DNA of 6,065 bases from Bacillota bacterium (GCA_016281165.1 JAEEIC010000132.1:1-6065), one strand, 5' to 3'; positions 1 through 5,636 are shown, counted from the stretch's first letter. Translations and numbers: made by a program. Notes: generated from the sequence alone by a model not told the origin.

Positions 1-126
1 CTCGATGCGGGCAGCTATGTAGGCCGTGACGCGGTCCCCGTAGCGTTCCATGAGCACTTCAAAGGAGGCTTCGTCGCCGCTAAGAAACGCGCTGAACAGC
101 TTTTCGTCTGTTATCATGTTTTCCAT
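1..126 (-). CDS. ECF-type RNA polymerase sigma factor, N-terminal fragment
   Basis: This is the 5' end of a minus-strand gene that runs off the left edge; 42 codons are present. The reading begins MENMITDEKLFSAFLSGDE and continues through SFEVLMERYGDRVTAYIAAR. The pattern of a short acidic start, 'F-x-x-hydrophobic-x-G-D-x-x-(S/A)-F-E-x-L-x-x-R-Y-x-D-R' and then an aromatic/hydrophobic helix is the beginning of region 2 of sigma-70 family, ECF-type sigma factors. Region 2 recognises the -10 element and binds core polymerase; region 4 would lie outside the window. The start at 126 is chosen because AAAGGAGG (133-140) stands six bases upstream. An inner Met at codon 4 is possible but less well spaced. 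A terminator at 191-222 separates it from anything upstream, so it probably has its own promoter. No anti-sigma gene is visible. The family call rests on the N-terminal pattern only. Confidence 0.72.
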   Translation of the reverse strand, partial: MENMITDEKLFSAFLSGDEASFEVLMERYGDRVTAYIAARIE

Positions 127-151
127 CGGCTGCCTCCTTTCCTATAATAGA

Positions 152-192
152 ATTATATATGAAATTAAAGAAAACATAAAGCGAATATACAA
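152..192 (-). promoter_or_regulatory. possible promoter of the sigma factor gene
   Basis: Two overlapping readings exist on the minus strand. One is a perfect TATAAT at 152-157 with only a poor -35 (TTTATG, 175-180). The other is TTGTAT (187-192), 17 bases, TTTAAT (164-169). Either would start transcription 15-40 bases before the start codon at 126. The second reading overlaps the T-tract of the upstream terminator. In AT-rich gaps such hexamers also arise by chance. Confidence 0.35.
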
Positions 193-222
193 AAAATGCG
201 CCCGGCATATCCTGCCGGGCGC
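191..222 (-). terminator. strong intrinsic terminator (minus strand)
   Basis: A perfect 10-bp GC-rich stem, GCGCCCGGCA (198-207) with TGCCGGGCGC (213-222), has a 5-base loop. On the minus strand it is followed directly by ATTTTTTG (197-190). There is no T-tract on the plus-strand side, so it works in the minus direction only. It ends whatever transcript enters from the right: yicC read-through or the candidate RNA starting near 475. It insulates the sigma factor gene. Confidence 0.87.
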
Positions 223-380
223 GCCTGAGCTCATGTCTTGACGATATGGCCATTCAAGGCTCAGAGACCTTTACAGAGCCTGTTTCCTGATCGGTGCCCC
301 GACCGGTGATACTTTCGGCGCTGCGAATATATTCGGCGGAACAGACTGCAAAGAAGATGAAAAATATAAATGCCTGAGAT

Positions 381-408
381 TATAAAGACCGTCTCCGGCG
401 GGACGGTC
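381..408 (-). terminator. hairpin, possible early terminator of the candidate RNA
   Basis: GACCGTC (387-393) and GACGGTC (402-408) form a 7-bp stem, extendable by CC/GG inside with one bulged base. On the minus strand it is followed by TTTATAATCT, a weak U-rich tail. On the plus strand it is followed by CTGTTTGTGTCT, weaker still. The direction is therefore probably minus, and efficiency is uncertain. Confidence 0.4.
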
Positions 409-480
409 CTGTTTGTGTCTGAATGCAGAACGACGGGGTCTTTGTATTCGTCAAGATTGACCGGAACTTCAGACAAGAAG

Positions 481-509
481 ATGATACTGTAAATATTTGG
501 CATTGTCAA
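481..509 (-). promoter_or_regulatory. near-consensus sigma-A/sigma-70 promoter, minus strand
   Basis: Minus strand: TTGACA (509-504, perfect -35), a 17-base spacer, then TATCAT (486-481, five of six). It is the best-matching promoter in the window. It points away from yicC, starts about 54 bases past the yicC stop, and no start codon with a ribosome binding site follows before the terminator at 191-222. This suggests an RNA product. The expected first base is near 474, at the edge of the TGTCTGAA/TTCAGACA helix. Confidence 0.58.
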
Positions 510-562
510 TACATACCTGGTAATTATTTACAATATTTTCTTGCAGACGATCCGGCGCCTCC

Positions 563-1447
563 CTACTCTATGTTCTGCACCTGCTCCCTGATCTTCTCTA
601 TCTCCGCCTTGAGCAGGAGGACCTTCCCGGTGATATTGATATCGTTGGCCTTGGAGCCTATGGTATTGGCCTCACGGTTCATCTCCTGCACGAGGAAATC
701 GAGCTTCTTGCCCGCGGGCTCATTCGCGGAGGCGATCTTCCGCAGCTGGCTCACGTGGCTCCTTAGGCGCACCAGCTCTTCGGTGATGTTCGACTTGTCG
801 GCGAAGACGGCGGCCTCGAGCAGCAGCCTGTCCTCGGCCACGGCGGCGCCTCCTCCCAGAAGCTCCGCCATCCTCTCCTTCATCTTCTCAAGGTATACGC
901 GCGAGACCTCGGGGGCGTACTCCTCGATCTCGAGGGTCGTCTTCTCGATGAGGTCGTTGCGCATCAGGATGTCGGCGATGAGCTTTGAGCCCTCGAGCGT
1001 CCGCATGGAATCGAAGCTCTCGCAGGCCCTTCTCACGGCCTCGGTGAGCTCGCTTTGGACCAGCTCCTCGTCTTCCTCCGCCGGCACCAGGGTCATCACG
1101 TCGGGAAGCGAAGAGATCATCCTCAGATCCACCGTTCCCGAGAGCTCGGGGATGCTCTCCTTGAGCTCGATCATCCTCTCGTAATACCTTCTGGCCAGGG
1201 CCGTGTCGAGCCTGACGTCGCTGTCAGAGGCGGCGCTGCTCACCACGTTGATGAGCACCTCTATCTTGCCCCTGCTGGTGAACTCCTTGACCACGGCCTT
1301 GACGGCCTCCTCGGCAAAGGCGAAGCGCCTGGGCATCTTGACTGTGATGTCGCTGTAGCGGTGATTGACCGCCTTCACGTCCGCCGTGACGGTCCTGAGC
1401 TCATCCTGATATATACCGCGGCCGAAGCCGGTCATGCTCTTTATCAT
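563..1447 (-). CDS. yicC: YicC/YloC-family endoribonuclease
   Basis: A 294-residue protein, about the family's usual length (E. coli YicC is in the 280s). It starts MIKSMTGFGRG, the hallmark N-terminus, followed by VNHRYSDITVKMPRR at 27-41 in the YicC-like N-terminal domain. The C-terminal DUF1732 part carries LDFLVQEMNRE (249-259) and NTIGSKANDINITGKVLLLK just after it. Members are cytoplasmic multimeric endoribonucleases; E. coli YicC and B. subtilis YloC cleave RNA and affect small-RNA and mRNA turnover (family knowledge). The start at 1447 fits the conserved N-terminus and AGGG (1454-1457) six bases upstream; an upstream extension to 1513 would add residues without family similarity and cover the promoter. 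It is divergent from rqcH. Downstream, remA and gmk, the usual partners in Bacillota, are missing. No terminator directly follows the stop; the first strong one is at 191-222. Confidence 0.93.
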   Translation of the reverse strand: MIKSMTGFGRGIYQDELRTVTADVKAVNHRYSDITVKMPRRFAFAEEAVKAVVKEFTSRGKIEVLINVVSSAASDSDVRLDTALARRYYERMIELKESIPELSGTVDLRMISSLPDVMTLVPAEEDEELVQSELTEAVRRACESFDSMRTLEGSKLIADILMRNDLIEKTTLEIEEYAPEVSRVYLEKMKERMAELLGGGAAVAEDRLLLEAAVFADKSNITEELVRLRSHVSQLRKIASANEPAGKKLDFLVQEMNREANTIGSKANDINITGKVLLLKAEIEKIREQVQNIE

Positions 1448-1484
1448 TGTAATCCCTCTCGCTTTAGTGTTATTATTTCTTTTG

Positions 1485-1513
1485 ATTGTAGCACAATAAA
1501 AGCGTAAGACCAA
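1485..1513 (-). promoter_or_regulatory. probable yicC promoter (extended -10)
   Basis: Minus strand: TTGGTC (1513-1508), 17 bases, TACAAT (1490-1485), with TGC directly before the -10 (an extended -10 element). The predicted start is near 1478, about 30 bases before the yicC ATG. The -35 box lies two bases from the rqcH ribosome binding site on the other strand, so both genes are driven from an unusually tight 77-bp gap. I could not find an equally good plus-strand promoter for rqcH. Confidence 0.5.
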
Positions 1514-1524
1514 CGAGGTTTTTT

Positions 1525-3231
1525 ATGGCATTCGACGGAATAATGACATCGATAGTGGTAAGGGAATTGTCTGAGGTCCTCACGGGAGCGAGGATAGAGA
1601 AGGTCCAGCAGCCCGAGCCGGACGAGATGATACTGCAGGTGCATACACCCGCCCGCGGCAGGAAGAAGCTCCTCATAAGCGTCTCTTCCCAGGCCGCCAG
1701 AGTTCACTTCACGGAGCGCTCCTACGAGAACCCCGCCCTGCCCCCCGCCTTCTGCATGCTGCTCAGGAAGCACATCCAGGGCGGCAAGATCAGCCGCGTC
1801 TTTCAGCGCGAGACCGAGCGCATCATCGACATGGACATCGAGACCGTGAACGAGCTGGGCTTTTCGGTGAGCAAGCGTATGACCGCCGAGATCATGGGAA
1901 AGCACAGCAACCTCATACTGACCGATATCCAGAGCGGCAAGATCATCGACGCCATCAAGCACATCTCCGTCGACGTGAACCGTGTGAGGCAGATACTGCC
2001 CGGCCTCATATACGTCCTGCCCCCTTCGCAGGGCAAGCTCGACTTTCGGAGCGCCTCCGAAGAGGAGCTCGCGGCGCGCATAGCAGAGGAAAAGTCCGTC
2101 AGCAGAGCGGTCCAGGGCATAAGCCCGGCCCTTGAGAACCAGCTCTTCAGAGAGAATATGGCGGCGGAGGATCCCGCGGGCTGCGCGGCGATACTGACCG
2201 CTTTGAGAGATGATATCGCGGCGGGAAGGCTCGACCCCAGGGTCTATCTGCTGCCCGACGGGACCCCCAAGGACGTGCACGGCGTGCTGCTTCCCGCCTA
2301 CGCCGAGAGCCTTGAGAGCAAGAGCTTTTCGACCGCCGACGAGGCGATGGACTGGTTCTACGCCAACAGGCTCGACAGCAACAGGGTGATGCAGAAGGCC
2401 CTGGATCTCACGCGGGCCGTGAACGCCCTCACCGACAAGCAGCTGCTCAAAAAACAGAGGCTGCTCGAAGAGATCAAAGACGCCGAGGAGTCTGACCGCT
2501 ACCGCGTGATGGGAGAGCTGCTCAACGCCAACCTCCACCTGGCCGCTCCCGGAGCCTCCTCGGTCAAGGTCATCAGCTACTACGACGGACAGGAGACTGA
2601 GATCGCCCTCGACCCCCGCCTGAGCGCGGCGAAGAACGCCCAGAACTACTTCAAAAAGTATTCCAAGCTCAAGAGCTCGCGAAAGGAAAAGCTCGCCCAG
2701 CTGGCCGAATGCGAAGAGGAAATCGCCTATCTGGATTCCGTCTCGGGCCTCATCCCGGCCGCCTCCAGCTACGAGGAGCTCGATCTTATAAGGGCGGAGC
2801 TCACGCAGCAGGGCTTCATGAGAGCGAGGAAAGCGCCGCAGAAGAACAAAAAGCAGGGTCCCAGGCCCCGCCGCTTCAAGACGAAGGAAGGCTATACCCT
2901 GCTCGTCGGCAGGAACAATCTCGAGAACGACCACATCACCCTGAAGCTGGGCCAGAAGACCGACTGGTGGTTCCACACAAAGGACATCCCGGGATCCCAC
3001 GTGCTCCTGGTCTGCGAGGGAAAGGATCCCGACCCGGACACCATGTACGAGGCGGCCTCCTGCGCGGCCTGGTTCTCCAAGGGCAGGCAGTCGCAGAACG
3101 TCCCCGTCGACTACGTGCAGATAAGATACATAAAAAAACCTGCCGGGGCCAAGCCCGGCAGGGTCATCTTCACCAATAACGGCACGGTATGGGTGGATCC
3201 CAGGGACCCGTCCGCGGGCGCGGAGGGCTAG
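1525..3231 (+). CDS. rqcH: RqcH, NFACT-family ribosome quality-control protein (Rqc2 homologue)
   Basis: A 568-residue cytoplasmic protein, matching the roughly 570 residues of B. subtilis RqcH (formerly YloA/FbpA, 'fibronectin-binding protein'). RqcH binds stalled 50S subunits carrying peptidyl-tRNA and recruits tRNA-Ala to add C-terminal alanine tails that mark the nascent chain for ClpXP (family knowledge). Seen here: NFACT-N start MAFDGIMTSIVVREL; PAFCMLLRKHIQGGKI at 74-89; QRETERII at 94-101 in the place of the catalytic Asp-Arg motif; AEIMGKHSNLILTD around 120-133; IKHISVDVNRVRQILPG with the conserved Arg residues; coiled-coil stretches at about 299-330 and 374-407; and the C-terminal NFACT-R domain (about 450-568) with LLVGRNNLENDHIT and DWWFHTKDIPGSHV. 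No signal peptide or membrane segment is present. The start is supported by GAGG (1515-1518), six bases upstream. The 3' end overlaps the convergent phosphatase gene by four bases. Confidence 0.95.
   Translation: MAFDGIMTSIVVRELSEVLTGARIEKVQQPEPDEMILQVHTPARGRKKLLISVSSQAARVHFTERSYENPALPPAFCMLLRKHIQGGKISRVFQRETERIIDMDIETVNELGFSVSKRMTAEIMGKHSNLILTDIQSGKIIDAIKHISVDVNRVRQILPGLIYVLPPSQGKLDFRSASEEELAARIAEEKSVSRAVQGISPALENQLFRENMAAEDPAGCAAILTALRDDIAAGRLDPRVYLLPDGTPKDVHGVLLPAYAESLESKSFSTADEAMDWFYANRLDSNRVMQKALDLTRAVNALTDKQLLKKQRLLEEIKDAEESDRYRVMGELLNANLHLAAPGASSVKVISYYDGQETEIALDPRLSAAKNAQNYFKKYSKLKSSRKEKLAQLAECEEEIAYLDSVSGLIPAASSYEELDLIRAELTQQGFMRARKAPQKNKKQGPRPRRFKTKEGYTLLVGRNNLENDHITLKLGQKTDWWFHTKDIPGSHVLLVCEGKDPDPDTMYEAASCAAWFSKGRQSQNVPVDYVQIRYIKKPAGAKPGRVIFTNNGTVWVDPRDPSAGAEG
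3132..3162 (-). terminator. intrinsic terminator of the phosphatase gene, inside rqcH antisense
   Basis: A perfect 9-bp stem, CCTGCCGGG (3139-3147) with CCCGGCAGG (3154-3162), has a 6-base loop. On the minus strand it is followed by seven T (3138-3132). It lies 66-96 bases past the phosphatase stop codon and entirely within the plus-strand rqcH coding sequence, where it encodes Lys-Lys-Pro-Ala-Gly-Ala-Lys-Pro-Gly-Arg. On the plus strand the hairpin is preceded, not followed, by the homopolymer, so it should not stop rqcH transcription. Confidence 0.87.
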
Positions 3232-4688
3232 TATACCTCCAGCCTCCCCTCCACACGGGCGTCGAGCCCGTCATGGGTGGCGAAATACTCTTCGACTATG
3301 TTGTTCATCGAGGTCGCGACCACACGCGGCCTCATGTTCTTTTTGACTTCCTCCAGGGGGACGCCGAAGAACTCGTCGAAATTCTTGTAGTGGTAATCCT
3401 GGATGGCGATCTTGAGCAGGTCGCCGTCTTCTATGTCTTTGCCGTTGAACTTCAGTTCCTCTATGGTATGGGTCGCCTTGCGGTACTTGATCCTCACGCC
3501 CTTGGAGTACTGATAGAACTCGGTCTCGCCCAGCCAGGCGTCGTCCCGCAGTATGTGCTGTATCATCCTCCTCCACTGGGCGCCGCTCACCTCGAGCATC
3601 CAGATGCAGTCGTCGAAGGGAGTGTTCTCGAGCATGTCCTGATACTCTATTATCGGTCCCAGGGCCTTCTTCCTGATGCTGCCCGAGCCCACCAGCATGA
3701 TGTCGAAGCTGCTCTCCCACTGTATGGCGTCGGCGTAGAGATTGCCCATCTCGGTCTCCTGCTCGCGGGAGGGATGGGTGAGCTCTCTGGCCCAGCGTGT
3801 CACCACCCTCTTGTACTTGGTGTCGGTCTCGGTGCGGTAGCTGTCGAGCAGCTCCTCCATGACGGGATCGGGCTCGGCGGTCTTCTCGTTGATGGGCACG
3901 GTCTTCCACCTGAAGTCGGCGATCTTCTTGGCCTCGGTGTCGTACTGCAGATCGATCTGGCCGATGATGGAGGTGCCGGTGCCGGCCTGCACAATGGGCA
4001 CCCCGTTCACGAACTCGGCTCCGCTCATGAATGTATGGGAATGGCCGCCTATGATCATGTCTATGCCCCAGTCGGGGTCGAGCATAGCGGCCAGCTCTCT
4101 GTCCTTCTCAAGGCCGATATGGGTGAGCAGCACGGTCATGTCGGTATGCACGGTGCGGTAATTATCGCAGATGATGCCCACCTCTTTGGCGGCCTGCCTG
4201 ATGTCTATGAAGCTGCCGATTATCTTCTCGCCCCTGGTGGCGGCCAGGACCTCGGTCGTCAGTATGCCGATGAACATTATCCTCATGCCCCCTACTTCGA
4301 TGTTTATATACGGAGTGAAGAGCCTGGCGTTGTTCATGGTGACGTATAGGTCAGCGTTCACGATGGGGAAACGCGCGCATTTCTCAAGGAAGAGCAGATG
4401 GGCGAGGCCGTAATCCACCTCATGGTTGCCTATGGTCGCCACGTCCGGTCTCAGATTGTTCATCAGGTCTATGGTGGAGAGGCCCTGGTATTCGGAGTCG
4501 ATGATGGAGCCTCTGAACATGTCTCCGGCGACCGCGTAGAGCACGTTCTCTTTTTCCTGTCTGATCTTGTTCACATAGCCGGAGAGCAGGCTCAGACCGC
4601 CGGTCTTTGCCCCGTCCTTGTCCGTGGGCAGGAAATCTCCGTGCATGTCGTTGGAATGCAGTATGGTGAGTTTCTTTATGCTGTCCAT
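3228..4688 (-). CDS. 5'-nucleotidase/UshA-family metallophosphoesterase, apparently cytoplasmic
   Basis: A 486-residue two-domain protein. The N-terminal calcineurin-like metallophosphoesterase domain (about 7-260) has the full metal-binding set: LTILHSNDMHGDF (D14, H16), AGDMFRGS (D56), GNHEVDYG (N88, H89), LLTHIG (H190) and GGHSHTF (H216, H218). The C-terminal 5'-nucleotidase domain (about 290-486) shows EMGNLYADA near 313-321, GSGSIR (334-339) and a TPFDD stretch. Relatives hydrolyse nucleoside monophosphates, UDP-sugars or cyclic nucleotides using two divalent metals. Most are secreted or wall-anchored; this one begins MDSIKKLTILHS with no signal peptide, lipobox or anchor, so a cytoplasmic role such as nucleotide housekeeping is inferred. 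The exact substrate cannot be told. The ATG at 4688 follows AAAGGAG with good spacing. It is a single-gene unit: own promoter (4750-4778), own terminator (3132-3162), convergent with rqcH. Confidence 0.92.
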   Translation of the reverse strand: MDSIKKLTILHSNDMHGDFLPTDKDGAKTGGLSLLSGYVNKIRQEKENVLYAVAGDMFRGSIIDSEYQGLSTIDLMNNLRPDVATIGNHEVDYGLAHLLFLEKCARFPIVNADLYVTMNNARLFTPYINIEVGGMRIMFIGILTTEVLAATRGEKIIGSFIDIRQAAKEVGIICDNYRTVHTDMTVLLTHIGLEKDRELAAMLDPDWGIDMIIGGHSHTFMSGAEFVNGVPIVQAGTGTSIIGQIDLQYDTEAKKIADFRWKTVPINEKTAEPDPVMEELLDSYRTETDTKYKRVVTRWARELTHPSREQETEMGNLYADAIQWESSFDIMLVGSGSIRKKALGPIIEYQDMLENTPFDDCIWMLEVSGAQWRRMIQHILRDDAWLGETEFYQYSKGVRIKYRKATHTIEELKFNGKDIEDGDLLKIAIQDYHYKNFDEFFGVPLEEVKKNMRPRVVATSMNNIVEEYFATHDGLDARVEGRLEVY

Positions 4689-4727
4689 TTCAGTCTCCTT
4701 TGATGTTCAAGATGGGGCGGCGGAGAA

Positions 4728-4738
4728 CGGAAGTTCCG
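4728..4738. promoter_or_regulatory. small palindrome, possible operator of the phosphatase gene
   Basis: CGGAA (4728-4732), one base, TTCCG (4734-4738) is a perfect 5+1+5 inverted repeat. It lies about 5-15 bases after the predicted transcription start of the phosphatase gene, a usual place for a repressor site. No second copy was seen in the window and no binding protein can be named. Confidence 0.3.
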
Positions 4739-4749
4739 CTTCTACCTTG

Positions 4750-4778
4750 ATTAAAACATGAAAACGTCCCGATGGCAA
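4750..4778 (-). promoter_or_regulatory. probable promoter of the phosphatase gene
   Basis: Minus strand: TTGCCA (4778-4773), 17 bases, TTTAAT (4755-4750); each hexamer matches consensus at five of six positions. The predicted start is near 4743, giving a leader of about 55 bases before the ATG at 4688. The -35 box begins right at the end of the GntR terminator T-tract, so the two transcription units are packed end to end. Confidence 0.6.
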
Positions 4779-4779
4779 T

Positions 4780-4810
4780 AAAAAAGCGCCCCGCCGGCAG
4801 GCAGGGCGCT
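4780..4810 (-). terminator. intrinsic terminator of the GntR regulator gene
   Basis: AGCGCCC (4785-4791) pairs with GGGCGCT (4804-4810); an inner GCC/GGC and a G-T pair extend the stem to about 11 bp with a short loop. On the minus strand it runs into TTTTTTATT (4785-4777). It stands about 40 bases past the regulator's stop codon, and no T-tract follows on the plus strand. Confidence 0.9.
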
Positions 4811-4831
4811 GTTCAGCGGGCAGCGCTGAAC
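4811..4831 (-). other. second hairpin directly before the terminator
   Basis: GTTCAGCG (4811-4818) and CGCTGAAC (4824-4831) form a perfect 8-bp stem with a 5-base loop, adjoining the terminator stem without a gap. It has no T-tract of its own on the minus strand. It probably protects the mRNA 3' end or helps termination as a tandem hairpin. Confidence 0.55.
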
Positions 4832-4848
4832 GGAAAAAAGAGAAAGCT

Positions 4849-5607
4849 TTATGATGACGCCGCCTTATCGGCGAACATACACGCGACGCCGGGAGATTCT
4901 CTGAACAGAGCGACGTGATCGATCACGGCCTGTCTGATGGCCTCTTCGTCGCCTGACTGTATGGCTTCGAATATCTTCTTGTGCTGCAGCTTTCCCTTGC
5001 GCACCATCTCGTCGGAACCGTTCTCCTCGAGCACGCTCTGGACAACTTTATCAAGAGATTCGAGGCCTCTGGAGAGCAGCCTGTTGCTGCAGCCTCTGGC
5101 CAGTATGGTGTGGAAGCTTATATTGTATTTATCGGAGAGCCTTCCGGTAAGACCGTCTTCGACGTTCTGGGCCAGGAGGTCCATGAAGGCGGATTCCCTG
5201 TTTCCGGCATGCTCTCTGGCGCACCTGACACAGCCCTCGGTCTCGAGCAGGACCCTGAACTGGCAGAACTCCTCGAGAGTGATGCTCTTGGCTATGATCT
5301 CTATGCTGGGAGGATACGAGTCCGAAAAACGCTCCCTGAAGGAATCGTCGAGGGGAGACTCCTTGATATATGAGCCTCCTTTGGGCCCGCGCTTAGTCTG
5401 GACGACACCTAACGCCGCCAGCAGCTGCATGACCGAAACTATGGTCGACCTGCATACGCCGAACTGCAGGGCGAGATCGGAAGCGACCAGTCTGTCCCCG
5501 GTCTTGAGCTTGCCGGTGACCACGGCCTTGATGAGCTGCTCCGCGATCTGGTCCTCAACGGATTTGAGCATGGATGGGGTAAACAAGTTATCGCCGGAAT
5601 CTGACAT
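4849..5607 (-). CDS. GntR-family transcriptional regulator, FadR/FCD subfamily
   Basis: A 252-residue DNA-binding protein from this start (254 from the ATG at 5613). The N-terminal winged helix (about 18-84 in 254-residue numbering) reads VEDQIAEQLIKAVVTGKLK, GDRL, then the recognition region LALQFGVCRSTIVSVMQLL, and the wing RGPKGGSYI. The C-terminal all-helical FCD ligand domain (about 112-240) has FRVLLETEG and the metal-site positions N164, H168, H211 and H233; the first is usually Asp. Such proteins are dimeric, mostly repressors, released by a small organic acid, sugar acid or amino acid. The effector cannot be read from sequence. The start at 5607 is preferred because GAGG (5616-5619) is eight bases upstream of it but only two from the ATG at 5613. 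It is followed by its own terminator. Its targets may be itself or the gene ending at 5943. Confidence 0.9.
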   Translation of the reverse strand: MSDSGDNLFTPSMLKSVEDQIAEQLIKAVVTGKLKTGDRLVASDLALQFGVCRSTIVSVMQLLAALGVVQTKRGPKGGSYIKESPLDDSFRERFSDSYPPSIEIIAKSITLEEFCQFRVLLETEGCVRCAREHAGNRESAFMDLLAQNVEDGLTGRLSDKYNISFHTILARGCSNRLLSRGLESLDKVVQSVLEENGSDEMVRKGKLQHKKIFEAIQSGDEEAIRQAVIDHVALFRESPGVACMFADKAASS

Positions 5608-5615
5608 GGGCATTT

Positions 5616-5619
5616 CCTC
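5616..5619 (-). promoter_or_regulatory. ribosome binding site that decides the GntR start
   Basis: Minus-strand GTGAGGAAATGCCCATG carries two ATGs. GAGG is two bases from the first (5611-5613) and eight bases from the second (5605-5607), so the second is the likelier start. Confidence 0.55.
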
Positions 5620-5636
5620 ACTCTTTTCTCAAATAC

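Larger units (their letters stand above)
191..475 (-). ncRNA. candidate structured non-coding RNA (novel, unassigned)
   Basis: A near-consensus promoter (481-509) predicts a 5' end at about 474-475, and a canonical terminator closes at 191, giving about 285 nt. In transcript order the segment contains: TGTCTGAA (475-468) pairing with TTCAGACA (423-416), beginning at the predicted 5' end; a hairpin GACCGTC/GACGGTC (408-402 with 393-387) followed by TTTATAAT, which could end a short form of about 95 nt; the 12-bp palindrome CGAATATATTCG (335-324); a small CGGT/ACCG hairpin (305-302 with 295-292); AGGCTC/GAGCCT (281-276 with 262-257); and the terminator stem. No reading frame in it has a credible start and ribosome binding site. 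I recognise no known RNA family: it lacks the hallmark motifs of tmRNA, RNase P, SRP RNA and the common riboswitches. The existence of the RNA is an inference from promoter, pairings and terminator. Confidence 0.35.
223..562. other. gene-free gap between yicC and the sigma factor gene
   Basis: No supported protein gene lies here. Short open stretches exist in several frames: minus 261-503 (hydrophobic towards its end), minus frame ending at 271, minus frame ending at 254, and plus 242-385. None has a start codon with a ribosome binding site. The best minus frame would have its ATG (501-503) immediately beside the -35 box of the 481-509 promoter, so that promoter could not express it. Base composition is clearly more AT-rich than in yicC. 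The signals found (promoter, hairpins, terminator) are listed separately. A decayed small gene remains an alternative to a non-coding RNA. Confidence 0.6.

Noticed and set aside
242..385. Plus-strand open frame of 47 codons ending in TAA directly before the hairpin at 387-408, suggesting a small gene with terminator.
   Set aside because: There is no start codon after the in-frame TGA at 239-241, no ribosome binding site, and the plus-strand tail after the hairpin is not a convincing T-tract.
240..420. TPP-riboswitch-like pieces (CTGAGA, CCTGATC) on the plus strand.
   Set aside because: The order and spacing do not match the TPP aptamer, the long conserved element is absent, and no regulated gene follows on that strand.
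261..509. Minus-strand open frame of about 80 residues with a hydrophobic stretch near its middle.
   Set aside because: It has no ribosome binding site, its only ATG (501-503) abuts the -35 box of a strong promoter pointing the same way, and other frames over the same DNA are equally open. A frameshifted remnant joining this frame with the one ending at 254 was considered but cannot be shown.
423..1184. Long Ser/Arg-rich plus-strand frame opposite yicC.
   Set aside because: It is the antisense shadow of a well-supported YicC coding sequence with low-complexity composition.
1448..1513. Longer yicC start at 1513 adding 22 residues.
   Set aside because: The family begins at MIKSMTGFGRG, the extra residues resemble nothing in the family, and the extension would cover the promoter.
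1444..3000. 518-residue minus-strand frame opposite rqcH.
   Set aside because: Antisense of the GC-rich rqcH gene; composition (His/Leu/Gly/Val-rich, no motif) is typical of a shadow frame.
3189..4349. 386-residue plus-strand frame opposite the phosphatase gene.
   Set aside because: The minus strand carries every metallophosphoesterase motif; the plus frame has none and starts inside rqcH.
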